Shown here: positions 14,501 through 25,700 of the stretch, piece after piece
Layout of the letters: each line of letters starts with the position of its first letter
Numbering within the stretch: the first letter of the stretch is position 1
Source: Tubiluchus corallicola
Lineage: Eukaryota > Priapulida > Priapulimorpha > Priapulimorphida > Tubiluchidae
Assembly (NCBI GenBank): GCA_030141605.1
Contig: JAQGDQ010001072.1
Coordinates: forward strand, 1 to 64,000
Reading direction: 5' to 3'
DNA length: 64,000 nt
Made by a program: the position numbers and the translations under genes
Notes under the pieces: model-generated
What the model saw: the letters and a program-made list of their open reading frames with translations, nothing else
Databases searched by the model: none
What the model was told of the DNA's origin: nothing

Positions 14501-15314
14501 GAAAACCAGAAAACACTTCGTCAAATTAAACTAGTTGATTATGCGAGAATTCTACAACACAAAAGTGTGAAGGAACACGAAATATTTACAGTAAATGTGA
14601 AAATCTGGAAACGTGAAAACGAGAAAGCGTATCTGAGAATCTGAGAATAAACTCCAGTGGTCAGCTCCGCCTTATATATCAGTGCAAATGACAAAAACCA
14701 GAACAATCTAGAAACTACTACGCGCATCGCGTATAGAAAGTTCTCGAATCTTCTACAAGGTAAGAAGATTGTTCTACTATACTGTAGAATATTCCAGATC
14801 TCCACAACAGGTATAAAAATGTTTGGCTGGTAGATAATGGTTAAAATCTATCAAAATGTTTAATGTGTTGTGATCAAATTTCCTAGGCAGGAGGGGTCTG
14901 CCGGATACCAGTCATTACTACGACAACGGTGACGCATCCTACACAAACAGCGAGGGAGGCTACGGCTTAGGAAGCAATGGACCACCCACCATAAGCGGTG
15001 GGTACGGCTTAGGAAGCAATGGACCACCCACCATAAGCGGTGAACTGCGGTCGTTCTTGACCGAGAACATGGGCTACAGTATCGGCAACCTGGGAGTCGA
15101 TGTCAGCAAACCGCCAAAGCCCAAAACTGGGATACCGAGAGGACTTAATGGACCGAAAATAAATGAGCAGGGGATACCTGACGGGTCGTCGGCACCAGAT
15201 GGATTTGGATTAGGGTACAACGGCCCGCCGTTGGGCTTTACTGCTAGACCTCAACCATTGCCTGCACCAAACGTGCCAAAGAAAAATCGACGAAGAAACA
15301 GGAAGAGGTATTAA
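8497..15314 (+). CDS. three-exon gene for a secreted Gly/Pro-rich basic protein (217 aa)
   Basis: Three exons join in phase: 8497-8535 (phase 0), 12858-13044 (phase 1) and 14887-15314 (TAA at 15312-15314). All introns have GT-AG ends (CTG|GTGAGT, ATACAG|G, CTAG|GTAAAT, CCTAG|G). Residues 1-21 form a signal peptide: lysines 2-3, hydrophobic core LNIVLVIVLLVL, then an A-W-S cleavage motif. The mature protein begins KGNKGRKRGRPK, which resembles an AT-hook (RGRP) but is predicted to be extracellular. A G-R-R site (76-78) sits at the exon 2/3 junction; exon 3 carries two identical 14-residue repeats (YGLGSNGPPTISGG type), a diverged third (GFGLGYNGPP), several KP/GP-rich stretches and a basic tail NRRRNRKRY. 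I do not recognise the family. Structural matrix protein, or a precursor processed at dibasic sites, are possibilities only. Confidence 0.75.
10330..10480. repeat. TTCGAA-rich fragment (copy 1)
   Basis: GAATTCGGATCAAATCGAAT followed by more TTCGAA words resembles the interior of the hAT-type MITE family but lacks the GGGGTGAGCA ends. The duplicated partner lies at 12215-12335. Confidence 0.5.
12385..12720. repeat. dispersed repeat family C, copy 1
   Basis: AACTAGCACATCTGAACTGA, CTAACTAGCGAATGGCGAAA and TCTTTCACGTAAGTCATTTT are shared with 16440-16960 and 35110-35660. The right edge is close to GGTCCGGTTTTGCTTTAAC. Confidence 0.75.
12858..13044 (+). CDS. exon 2 of secreted-protein gene
   Basis: Residues 14-75. 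It is flanked by TTATACAG and GTAAATC. It encodes the end of the signal peptide, the GRKRGRPK basic patch and a Ser/Gly/Met-rich stretch, and ends in phase 1 (G|). Confidence 0.75.
13290..13620 (+). pseudogene. LINE C-terminal (RNase H-type) remnant
   Basis: The plus-strand frame at 13342-13539 reads LGRGCKSF...TDSDLCVCG...QTPERLIFHCLLPFVR, matching the Cys-x-Cys-Gly ... His-Cys pattern that follows the RT/RNase H region of many non-LTR retrotransposons. It has an in-frame stop and no upstream RT. It lies in intron 2 of the secreted-protein gene. Confidence 0.55.
13620..14886 (+). other. rest of intron 2, with repeats
   Basis: Holds a direct repeat of about 65 bp (GGAAGGCTCGTAGAGAAAA at 14168 and 14487) and, at 14345-14440, a segment matching 41770-41839 plus 43045-43090 that represents the uninterrupted form of a hAT-invaded repeat. 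AATAAAGATTTTTAATAA at 13780 may be the tail of the LINE remnant. Confidence 0.55.
14887..15314 (+). CDS. exon 3 of secreted-protein gene (stop exon)
   Basis: Residues 76-217. A perfect 42-bp tandem duplication (TACGGCTTAGGAAGCAATGG...) produces the two identical 14-residue repeats. It ends RKRY-TAA. GC content and codon use are clearly coding-like compared with the surrounding AT-rich DNA. Confidence 0.8.
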
Positions 15315-15780
15315 TTAAAGGAAGACAGGATGATTTGTTACGAAGAAAAAAACTTTAACGACCCAAAATACTTATTATTAAGGCCAGTGTGAACCTGACT
15401 TAATAAATTTTAATTTTGTAGCCACGGTGGCTCCATCTAGCTAGAAAGTTTGCATTGACCTAGTTACGTTTTTCATTTATGCTGTGAACATGTGAGTAAA
15501 CATGTGTCTTGTACAAGCTAGTGAAATTTCTCATTAGATATATGCTGCAACGATGTAAGTTTACTTCTATTAATTTTTATTTTGATTTATTCACTGATAT
15601 TTATGAATGGACTAAACTATGTAACAATCTAACTAAATTAGCCAATGTCAGTCACCTTTGCCTTTCTATTTTTTTTGTTTTAAATGTTGCAGAAATAAAG
15701 ATCAGTGGTTTATATGAAAATTCAACTGAGACTTTTGAAGTTGTTATAAATGCCTCTCAGAGACACTAAAACTTATCATT
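15315..15780 (+). other. 3' UTR and flank of secreted-protein gene
   Basis: A candidate poly(A) signal, AATAAA, lies at about 15694-15700, about 380 bp after the stop. TTAAAGGAAGACAGGATGAT at 15315 is a terminal motif of the TTAA-type repeat family seen at 16380 and 24604. Confidence 0.45.
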
Positions 15781-15874
15781 ATAACATTGCAAGTTCAATC
15801 GTCAAATGTGCACTTGTACAGCAGAAATGTCCGGAAATTGGCAGTTAAGCTCTTTTTATTTATTCACGTTTCTC

Positions 15875-15990
15875 AAATCCCTATTTCATCAGGATTATTT
15901 CGATATCAAGTTAACTCCTCTATGTTATTTCTAAGCTGAGATAATTCAAAAAATTGAGGTGCAGCCTGGGTGTACCGTGACGCCTGTCAT
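15875..15990 (-). repeat. fragment of ~650-bp TIR element (family B)
   Basis: CTCTATGTTATTTCTAAGCT and GAGATAATTCAAAAAATTGA match part of the element at 50600-50660. Only about 110 bp remain. Confidence 0.6.
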
Positions 15991-16377
15991 TCAACGTCAA
16001 CATTTTTCTTGTTAATGGCATTTTTTCTCCTTATAAATAATTTGAAATAGTCCCTGATTCGTTTGTCTCATTTTATATTTACATTTCACCTCATTTCAAA
16101 TTCCCTGGTTTAAATATATACTGAACTAGAGATTTACTGCATACTTTGAATTCATGCTGTTTGTTTTACATAAGACCTTAAAAATTTGTTATTAACCTGC
16201 ATGTTTACCTATAAAAAGGTGTATTACCTTGGATCTGAGAACATTTGTCTAGGTGAGAGGCATATGTTCCACTGACAGGTACTGTTTTCTCTTTATAATG
16301 TTATTGCTGTTTTTCGTTCATATTATTGCTTGATCTGCATATTATTTTTTGAATGATGAATTGGCTTCGCTTGATAA

Positions 16378-16960
16378 ACTTAAAGGAAGACAGGATGATC
16401 TTTCATATACTACCCCATTTTCAAATTCGATAAAAATTATACATTTTAACACAATACTGCAAAAGCGTTTCCGGTAATTAAATAATAAATTGAAATCTTA
16501 ATTACCAATTGACGAGCCCAACGATTGATGACACCACAAACTAACATAATTTTCAACAGCAAAAACGTTCCACGAGCGTGTTGCACGTGTTTGCGAGAGA
16601 AAATTGAAGTACAATGCTACTGTAAGATATTCAGTGTGTTGTACTAAAACTATGCAAGTTTTAAGATAAAAATTCAAATTTGAAATTCACCGCTGTGCTC
16701 ACGCATGAGCTGTCGAACCATGTGTGGTTCGTCACAAACTAACACATAGGAACCTTCTTTCTTGCAATGCGTTTCTGAAATGCAGGCGCTAGTGTCTGTC
16801 TAACTAGCGAATGGTGAAATGCACGTAACAGCGAGGACTAGTAGCGCCAACGTGAAATTGTGCTTGCGTGGTAATAATTCTTTCACGTAAGTCATTTTTG
16901 AAAAAATAGTGTGTTCCCTTTCAATATTTTAAAGATTAGATTGTTTTAAAACAATGTTAC
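16378..16960. repeat. dispersed repeat family C, copy 2
   Basis: Opens with TTAAAGGAAGACAGGATGAT and continues with sequence shared with 35110-35600 (GAGCGTGTTGCACGTGTTTG, CTAACTAGCGAATGGTGAAA, TCTTTCACGTAAGTCATTTT). No coding. Confidence 0.75.
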
Positions 16961-17121
16961 GCTTCATGAAATGCCGTGATTAGATTAAAACAGGCAAAAA
17001 CCACAATTTATTTATATAATAATAATTTTCCTCTAAGATCATTGTAATATGGGCATTTTATAATAAAGGGCTTTTGTAGTTTGCAAATATGTCATGTCAG
17101 TCGATAAAGAGCATGATACAC

Positions 17122-17182
17122 CAAAACAACCAACGTCTGGCTTCCATAATCCAAAACAACCAACGTCTGGCTTCCATAATTA
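17122..17182. repeat. 31-bp direct repeat, two copies
   Basis: CCAAAACAACCAACGTCTGG followed by CTTCCATAAT occurs twice in tandem. Confidence 0.9.
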
Positions 17183-17195
17183 CGCGATCTTGTCG

Positions 17196-18000
17196 TATAG
17201 AATTTAATACGGGCTAGTAACGTTCAAATTGGTGAAAAAAACATTAAATTGTTCGAGTAATGCTGTTAGTTTTAAACTAACATGTTATTCTTATCGGAAA
17301 ATAGCAATTACTCCATAGTACAGTTAACCTCGGATACAAGGGACACCTCCGGACCGGGAAAAACCGTCCCTTATCTCCAGTGTCCCTTATAGCCGTATAG
17401 CCGAAGTCGAGTCAGACCGAGGGTGTATCTAGACCTGTACTTTTCTGTACTTTTACCCGTATTTTTATGGATTATAGCTACACATTCAGTGCAAACGGTA
17501 TGTAGGAAGCTCCTTCAGTGATGCAAGATGTATGTGACTGAGGAAACCGAGCTGTTCGAAGGCCGAGTTTGCGAAAAATTGAGGTTAAAAATCAATCAAT
17601 TTCAATTTGATCATAGGGTCCCTTATATGCGAGGTAATTTACCTGGGTTTCCATTACACGGGACCTGAAGATATTGTCCCTTATAACCGAAGGTCCCTTA
17701 TATCCGAGTACCTTACATACGAAGATTTTTACATAGGAAAAACGTTACGAAAAATCGGGACTGGTGTTGGTGGTCCTTTATAAGACAGTGTCCTTTATAC
17801 GCGAGTACCTTATAAGCGAGTGTACCTTATAAGCGAGTACTTTATGAGCGAGTACCTTATACCCGAGGTTGACTGAAATATAGAATTTAATAACGCTCAG
17901 AACCACATAAATTAGTGAAAAAACATTAAATTGTTCGAGTAATGCTGTTGGTTTTAAACTAACATGTTATTCTTATCCGAAAATAGCAATTATTCCATAC
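17196..18000 (+). mobile_element. Tigger/pogo-like MITE (17321-17875) between 125-bp direct repeats
   Basis: The inner element begins CAGTTAACCTCGGATACAAG and ends with the imperfect inverse TTATACCCGAGGTTGACTG, with many CCTTATA/TCCCTTAT words inside. These ends resemble non-autonomous Tigger elements (Tc1/mariner, pogo group). Flanking segments 17196-17320 and 17877-18000 are direct repeats of each other (TAGAATTTAATA...AACATGTTATTCTTATC). No transposase codons. Confidence 0.7.
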
Positions 18001-18298
18001 TATAAATAATTGAAGCCACAACACCAAGAATTGCTCGAAGTAATCGATTACTTATGATCGATTACGTCCACTACTACTCAACACACCACAGGTAATTGTG
18101 TGCTGAGATTCAAATATAAAAAGCCATAAATCCATATTAGAGATGCGCAGAACTAAACTACCCCCCTACGCATTGTGAAGTCTGGATACGCCCCCGTGTG
18201 AATTATTTACAGCTAAAACTAAGAAACATTAATAAATTTACTGCTGTCTAAAAGTTCTCGGTATTGTGGACCCCTATTAACACTTTAATTTTACGTCT

Positions 18299-18330
18299 GG
18301 CACACACACACACACATATATATATATATA
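18299..18330. repeat. (CA)n(TA)n microsatellite
   Basis: GCACACACACACACACATATATATATATA. Confidence 0.9.
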
Positions 18331-18559
18331 ACGCGAGTCATATATGACACGCAACACACTAATAAAAATGCTAAGCTGCGTACGGTGACGTCTGATTCGA
18401 GTACGAGGAGTGGATGAAAACGGTGACACAGTTTTGACCATTAATCTATGGCTGTATGCTGCTTTATGGTTATTGGTTTTCAGTTCACATGTGGACATGT
18501 GAAATGGCTGTCAGTTTATAAGATTTAGAGTCGTCTCTGTATATTTAAGTACCTCAGCA

Positions 18560-19090
18560 CAGAGTTTTGTTGGAACAGCGCATAAGTTATCGAGTTAATT
18601 CTACACGTTGTGTAACCTACTTGGAATTGAACCCCGGTCTCGAAATTCCTCGTTTTGAATCGACAATATTTGAGCATCATCGGATAAGCTTCACGCGTCT
18701 TCAATCACATAGGCTGCGGATAGAAACGGGTAGATGGGCGAGACAGCCAAGGGAAAATGTCCATGTGGGGACATTCAAACTGAGAAACACGTTATACAGA
18801 CACGCCCCCTAACGTCAAATATTAGAAACCGCTACGACAATGTAAACTTTGCTGATTTAACTCACTTCTTTGAGCACACTAATTCTTATATAATATGTTA
18901 TGAAATTTTGCAACTTTTATGCTATGTACCTTGTATGCATAACACTGTTTTTAATGCTATAACCTTGAGTAGGAAATGTACGTAAAGTGACAATCTGGAC
19001 TAAAATCACTAATGTATCGATTGTGGCATTTACCTCGTCCGTCGTGTATACATGTAACTTGTTTTAGTCAATAAACTACATACATACATG
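18560..19090 (+). pseudogene. LINE 3' remnant (RT C-terminus) with CATA tail
   Basis: One frame reads ISFTRLQSHRLRIETGRW (to about 18740). After a frameshift it continues KGKCPCGDIQTEKHVIQT. The pattern HRLxxExGRW ... CxCGxxxTxxHV is the zinc-knuckle-like C-terminus of Jockey/CR1-type LINE polyproteins. The 3' end has AATAAACTACATACATACAT at 19069-19088. It is dead: frameshifted and 5' truncated. Confidence 0.6.
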
Positions 19091-19198
19091 CAGAACCAAG
19101 TTGTGTCTTTGGTTTAAATTGTTGAGTTTCACTTGTGTAATTGCGTTCTTGATAACGTGGTATAGGTTTTTTGTTGCGCTGTATATGTGTGTAATTGT

Positions 19199-19574
19199 TA
19201 GGGGTGAGCATTCTCTACCAGAAAGCGAATTCGAACCGAATTTGTGACTTTCGAATTTGAATCGAACCGAACTTCAGTGTTTCGAATTCGAATTGAGATT
19301 GAACGATTTTCGAACCACCAGTAAAAATTAATCTTACAAAGATCATGCATATCACTAGATTTTGTTCTGCAATAAAACTAGTAATTTCTTTAAAATTGTG
19401 TACAGAAATCACAGCTAAATTATGCTAATTGCATGATGTTTCAATCGTTTTAATGATAAAGAACATATGTGATTGAAGTGCTGAATTATTCGAATGTATA
19501 GTTTTGGATTCGAATCGAGTTCGAACTAAAAAAACTCGTTCGAATCGAATACGAGCGTTCGATGCTCACCCCTA
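19199..19574 (+). mobile_element. TTCGAA-rich hAT-type MITE (376 bp), perfect TSD
   Basis: Starts TAGGGGTGAGCA and ends TGCTCACCCCTA, a perfect 12-bp terminal inverted repeat. It is flanked by the perfect 8-bp duplication GTAATTGT (19191-19198 and 19575-19582). The interior matches the copies at 1569, 46920 and 53927. Confidence 0.93.
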
Positions 19575-19582
19575 GTAATTGT

Positions 19583-20260
19583 ATCTTTATAATCGGTGTT
19601 TGTATTGTGTGATTTGTTATTGTAATTACCCAATAAATATAAATATAAAATTTAATATCATTTTTTGTATATACAACTGATGTCCCAGCTTTTACTGTAA
19701 ATGAATCTTACTGCAAGATTTTTTCATTTCGATATATGAAAATTCCTTTTACAGTTTAGTATTGTTTTTATTCTAAATGTACGGGGTTACAATAATATTT
19801 TCAGTTCTTAGGCCTAAAAACAACAACAAAAAAATCAGTCAAAATAAGCACGTCGCGTAGGGGTGCTACCCCGTCATGAACCGATGTCAGGAGTCTAGCT
19901 AGGGGGCCGGTAAGCTCCCCCAGTCCTGGAAACCAAGCATTACCTGCACTTTAGATGTTTTATGAGGTGTTTTTAAAAAAAAACTAAAATCAAGAAATTC
20001 TAATAACAAAGTGGTGCAAACTCTTTATTTTAGACTCCAAAAATCCCTGAAAGTGTAAAACTTACAAAAGTGCAAACATCGATTTTTGGAGTTTCTTCAT
20101 GGTCACATTATGTAGATGGGTTGAAATGACGAAGCCATGCAAATGATTAAACTTAATTTAATAAGTTTACTGTCACCTTAACTATTAGAGACTCAACTGG
20201 TTTTTTTGGCTAAATCTTTTACAAAGTAGCACGCAAGTTGTCGAAATCAAGAGGTTTCAG
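19583..20260. other. no gene seen
   Basis: AT-rich. No element or splice-bounded coding sequence recognised. Confidence 0.5.
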
Positions 20261-20319
20261 AATTTTTCAAAAATTGGACCGAACTATGAATTTGTGGCTG
20301 AATATCAGGAGACTCCGGC

Positions 20320-21200
20320 CAAATCACGACTGGTGGCAACCCTAGACTCCAGGACCAGGCCAAATCAAGACTGGTGGTAAACCGGTAGTGGTGCTGACAA
20401 GCCACTGACTTTCCATCTAAATTAAAGTATTTTGTCTTAAATGCTCGCCTGCTTATATGGCTGGGCATCCTGCTCTCTGTAATGATTCAAGCGAGCAGTA
20501 ATGGTAGTTGCGGTAGCATCAGCATGGATTCTTAAACACAGAAAGATTTAAACACTTCAGCATTGATCCTTAAAAATAAATGCATTTGGGGCATTGCAGG
20601 AAGTCCTGGCATAGAGAGGTGAGCAGAATCATGTCCCAGATGTATGATTCATTGGATGATGAGGACTGGTGACAACCCTAGACTCCAGGGCCAGGCCAAA
20701 TCAGGACTGGTGGCAACCCTAGGCTCCAGGACCAGGCCAAATCAGGACTGGTGGCAACCCTAGACTCCAGGACCAGGCCAAATCAGGACTGGTGGTAAAC
20801 CGGTAGTGGTGCTGACAAGCCACTGACTTTAATTTTCCATCTAAATTAAAGTATTTTGTCTTAAATGCTCGCCTGCTGATATGGCTGGGCATCCTGCTCT
20901 CTGCAATGATTCAAGCGCGTAGTAATGGTAGTTGCGGTAGCATCAGCATGGATTCTTAAACACAGAAAGATTTAAACACTTCAGCATTGATCCTTAAAAA
21001 TAAATGTAATTGGGGCATTGCGGCAAGCAGGAAGTCCTGGCATAGGGAGGTGAGCAGAATCATGTCCCTGACGTAAGATTCATTGGATGATGAGGACTGG
21101 TGACAACCCTAGACTCCAAAGGTAGGCCAAATCAGGACTGGTGGCAACCCTAGACTCCAGGGGTAGGCCAAATCAGGACTGGTGGCAACCCTAAATGGCA
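20320..21200. repeat. two-level tandem repeat (41-bp unit inside ~420-bp unit)
   Basis: A 41-bp unit (GACTGGTGGCAACCCTAGAC, TCCAGGACCAGGCCAAATCA) is tandem at 20320-20380, 20670-20800 and 21095-21195. The intervening sequence 20380-20680 is duplicated at 20800-21105 (GTGGTGCTGACAAGCCACTG, TAGTTGCGGTAGCATCAGCA). Overall it is a duplicated composite block. Confidence 0.85.
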
Positions 21201-21391
21201 GCGACATGTGGCAGATTACAGATTCGATTTGCAAAATGGATGATGACAAGTTTCTTCTAGTAAACAAAACATTTATATATATAACCCTTCTATACAAGAC
21301 AATTGTGATATGTGAAATGTCTATCTTACCATGAAAAACAAATTGTATAACAAATAAATAAATAAATAATAGATAACAATAAATAATCAAT

Positions 21392-21425
21392 ATACACACA
21401 CACACACACACACAAACACGCACGT

Positions 21426-21460
<35 letters not shown>
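21392..21460. repeat. (CA)n microsatellite
   Basis: Interrupted CACACA tract containing ACGCACGTGCACAC. Confidence 0.95.
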
Positions 21461-21462
<2 letters not shown>

Positions 21463-21465
21463 CAT

Positions 21466-21900
21466 CCTATTTTGTAATGTATTTTACTTTTTTTGTATAA
21501 TCAGAGAAACGACAGTGAAATTCGATGAACTCGGCTTTTGTATCAGTAGGTTTTCGACTTTTCTGAGACTAAATGAAATGACTGTTATTTCCGTTTATTG
21601 GGGTTTCGGGCAATGGGGCTTGCTTCATTTTCTCCCGACTTGAGGAAAAGCCCTTCACCACGTCTCTCACGGGACTGCACATCTCTTAGTGAAAAAACTG
21701 CCACTCCTGTCCTCTTAAAAACGTGACCCTCTCATTCCGGAAAACAATGCTGCATTTGGCGAAGAAGAGGAGGTCTTTTTCCCAAGCTAAGGAAGAAACT
21801 GCACACATAGTAATTTGTTTCTTCATTTACAAAGGCCTTTAATGAAAAAACTAATTGGGCTGAAGTTTACAATTCCCACTCACATTAAATTAGTTCCTGA
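21466..21900. other. no gene seen
   Basis: Mixed-composition sequence. No supported exon on either strand. Confidence 0.45.
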
Positions 21901-22292
21901 AGTGGATTAGGATTTGGTTAGGGTTGAGGTTAGAGATCGGGTTAGGGCTAGGATTAGGATTAGGTTAGGGTTGAGGTTGAGGTTAGACCTAGGGTTAGGA
22001 TTAGGTTAGGGTTGAGGTTAGAGCTCGGGTTAGGGCTAGGATTAGGATTAGGTTAGGGTTGAGGTTAGAGCTAGGGTTAGGGCTAGGATTAGGATTAGGT
22101 TAGGGTTGAGGTTAGACCTAGGGTTAGGGCTAGGATTAGAATTAGGTTAGGGTTGAGGTTAGAGCTAGGGTTAGGGCTAGGATTAGGATTAGGTTAGGGT
22201 TGAGATTAGACCTAGGGTTAGGATTAGGTTAGGGTTGAGGTTAGAGCTAGGGTTAGGGCTAGGATTAGGTTAGGGTTGAGGTTAGAGCTAGG
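21901..22292 (+). repeat. degenerate TTAGGG-like interstitial array
   Basis: About eight irregular units built from GGTTAGGGTTGAGGTTAGAG and CTAGGGTTAGGGCTAGGATTA. TTAGGG words recur, but the array is higher-order and imperfect, so it is an interstitial minisatellite and not a chromosome end. Confidence 0.85.
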
Positions 22293-22678
22293 GCAGGGAT
22301 GAGAATTACAAATTGCAGAAAACTCTGAAACAGGCAGTAGGCAGCAACAAATTACAATTTCGTGGCCATAGAGAGCCTCTAAGTGGACTTAAAATGGGCA
22401 CTGTAATCTTTTTAATACTTAGGACCTCTTGACGTCTTAGTCGGGCTGCGAGTCAAGTAATCATGCAAGGACTTTCAGTTAGAAGCAGACTTCATAATAC
22501 TGACTTTAAAATTGATGAGTACATAATTGTACAGCGTGTGACTGGATATCAAGTGATACATTTTAGCACAAAATTGAGACCAAAAACAGCATAATAGTTT
22601 CAGACATCTTTATGTAACTAACAAATGTATATACACAAATAAAATCCAGTTTTATAATTTAAGCTGATCAGGTGAAAC

Positions 22679-22793
22679 TTAATCTGTTTCTGTATTTTGG
22701 GGTTTTTCGCCCCGTTTGTGTGGTATCCAACGAGGTTTTCCTCTTTTTTGCCGCAAGCGATTCATCTCATCTCTAAAATCCTTGTGTTCATCC
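22679..22793 (-). CDS. MRPS33: MRPS33 exon 3 (stop exon)
   Basis: Preceded on the minus strand by CCATTTTTCTAG. It encodes RDEHKDFRDEMNRLRQKRG and a basic C-terminus ending NTETD-stop. No clear AATAAA was seen in the following 130 bp. Confidence 0.94.
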
Positions 22794-25700
22794 CTAGAAA
22801 AATGGAAATAATCAATTTTTGCTTTCCTAATTCAGAATTACGTCTTTTCCAGGCATGCCTATCTACTTAAAACTAACTGGGTCCTATTAAAAAAGAGAGT
22901 TTATCTATGTGACCTAGCAAGCCTTGTCTTAATGTGCAAAGCAGTCCAATTCTCCTAACTTTGTTTACAAACATGAAGCTACACGTCTTTTTACTGCATC
23001 TTTTTCTTTTCTACAGGTCTCTTAATTTGTTATCTATAATTTTTTTTGTAAATACATAATTATTAATGAATCCCTGTACTCTAGGTTTTGCCTATATAAT
23101 TAGTTGGTTTGTTTGTGTAAACTACATGCCATATAGACATACTTCTACTTAAGCTCTCAAGTTTTTGAATTTTTTATACCAAAAATTTTCAAAATTTTGC
23201 AAACGTAGAGTAGATATTGTTGTTTTGTTAAAATACAACACAAAAACTAATTACCAATTTTAACAGATTTAAACACCTTTATAGGCATAGAGCACATATT
23301 GTTGTTTTGTTAAAAGGCAACACAAAAACTAATTACCAATTTTAACAGATTTAAACACCTTTATAGGCAAAGAGCACATATTGTTGTTTTGTTAAAAGGC
23401 AACACAAAAACTAATTACCAATTTTAACAGATTTAAACACCTTTATAGGCAAAGAGCACATATTGTTGTTTTGTTAAAAGACAACACAAAAACTAATTAC
23501 CAATTTTAACAGATTTAAACACTTTATAGGCATAGAGCACATATTGTTGTTTTGTTAAAAGACAACACAAAAACTAATTACCAATTTTAACAGATTTAAA
23601 CACCTTTATAGGCATAGAGCACATATTGTTGTTTTGTTAAAAAGACAACACAAAACACTAACTAAATTTTAACAGATTTAAACACCTTTATAGGCAAAGA
23701 GCACATATTGTTGTTTTGTTAAAAGGCAACACAAAAACTAATCACCAATTTTAACAGATTTAAACACCTTTATAGGCAAAGAGCACATATTGTTGTTTTG
23801 TTAATACAAAACTTCACCAATTTTAACAGATTTAAACACCTTTATAGGCATAAAGCACATATTGCTGTTTTGTTAAAAGGCAACACAAAAAGTAATTACC
23901 AATTTTAACAGATTTAAACACTTTATAGGCATAGAGCACATATTGTTGTTTTGTTAAAAGACAACACAAAAACTAATTACCAATTTTAACAGATTTAAAC
24001 ACCTTTATAGGCATAGAGCACATATTGTTGTTTTGTTAAAAGACAACACAAAAACTAATTACCAATTTTAACAGATTTAAACACTTTATAGGCATAGAGC
24101 ACATATTGTTGTTTTGTTAAAAGGCAACACAAAAACTAATTACCAATTTTAACAGACTTAAGCACCCAGAATTCATCTTTTTTATTGCCAAAATTGGCCT
24201 AAAAGTTGCTAAAATATAGGAATTGTGTCCCCCCTTGGGGACCTTAGAGTGCTCCTACATGCCCCTAGCTGTTTGTAAAGGGCACAAACTTCAATTGTTC
24301 AATGCCTTCAATTTAAATGTAAGCCACAGAGCATAACGTGGCGGATTTAGTTAAGCCGGTTTCTAATGTAGTACAATTTTTCTCTTGTAACTAGGTTTAA
24401 CAGACATTGCAAGCAGACAAAAAGAAATTAATCAGTAGAAATGTGAATAAAGCTCATAAAACATTTAGTTTATACGATTTAAGTCGCATCAATTTCTTTC
24501 CCTCTAAAACGTATCTCTGTTCTTTTACATTACTTTCTATGGAAATCTTTCATTTAACAATGTTTCGCTTAGCATCGCATTTTGCTCTAATGCATTAGCA
24601 TTGTTAAAGGAAGACCGGACGATTGTTTAGATTAAATCTCATTTTAATTTACTGTCCGAAATATACATTTTCTTGCCTATCAAAGTTAGCAATTGTACCT
24701 TATATTTGAATAATTAGCTTAGAAAGTTAATTAACGGCAACCATACACAGCTATTGCTTATGTCAGAAACTAGCCACAGTTTGTGCAATGGCAGGCATCT
24801 CGCTTGCACATCAAGCACGTTTGCATAAGTGTTACCGTACTGTGTAAATGCATGATGTCACAAAAAATGGGCTTTACATCATATGACGTCAGAAACTAAC
24901 ACAGCAGTTCATGATCATGGTTATCACAGTGCCACCTTCTATTTGTCGGCCGAGCGCACATGACAAAAAAGCGCCGTTGCCAATCTTAGTAGATTCACTG
25001 ACCCGCATGAAGCTTTGAAAGTTTAACAAAATTTGAGTATCCGAGGTAATTATTATTTAATATTAGCTTTGATTTAAAAAAGGCTATTGTAATTTTCAAT
25101 ATTTTAGAGTATTCTTTATTCTGAACTCGTGTTTACACAATCATCCAGTTTTCCTTTAAGCAGCACAGATTTTTTGCCTCTGGAACGTATCTCAGTTCTC
25201 TCACATTACTTCCTATGAAAGTTTTCGCTTAACGATGTTTTGCTTTTTGCGCTAATGCTTCACATTAGCCTCGTTAAGCAAGGACTTAGGCTTACTGCAC
25301 TAAGATTACTAAGTGATCAGCAAATCAAATGCACAAAAAAGGAATGAGGGACAGTCAATTAGAATTATTTCACTAACCTGTACAAGCCATATTGCCTTAG
25401 CTTTGTCATAAGTATCTCAATGGCGGGGATGTTGGGATAATAGTTTACAAATCTGTCGTTTTTGTAATAAGGCTCCTCCCCAAAAAGTCTCAAGACCTGA
25501 AATAAAGCGAATTAGTGAAATTTCAATTAACATGTAAATATAAAAGTTGGTTGTAATATATATATATATATAAAAAAATATGCAAAATTAAAAGAAATGC
25601 AAAAATTAAGTATTCACTTATTTGAATAGCCCAATTGTATTTATGTACTTGCTGCAGACAGAACTGTAAGAAACACAACATATGAATTAAACAAAAACGG

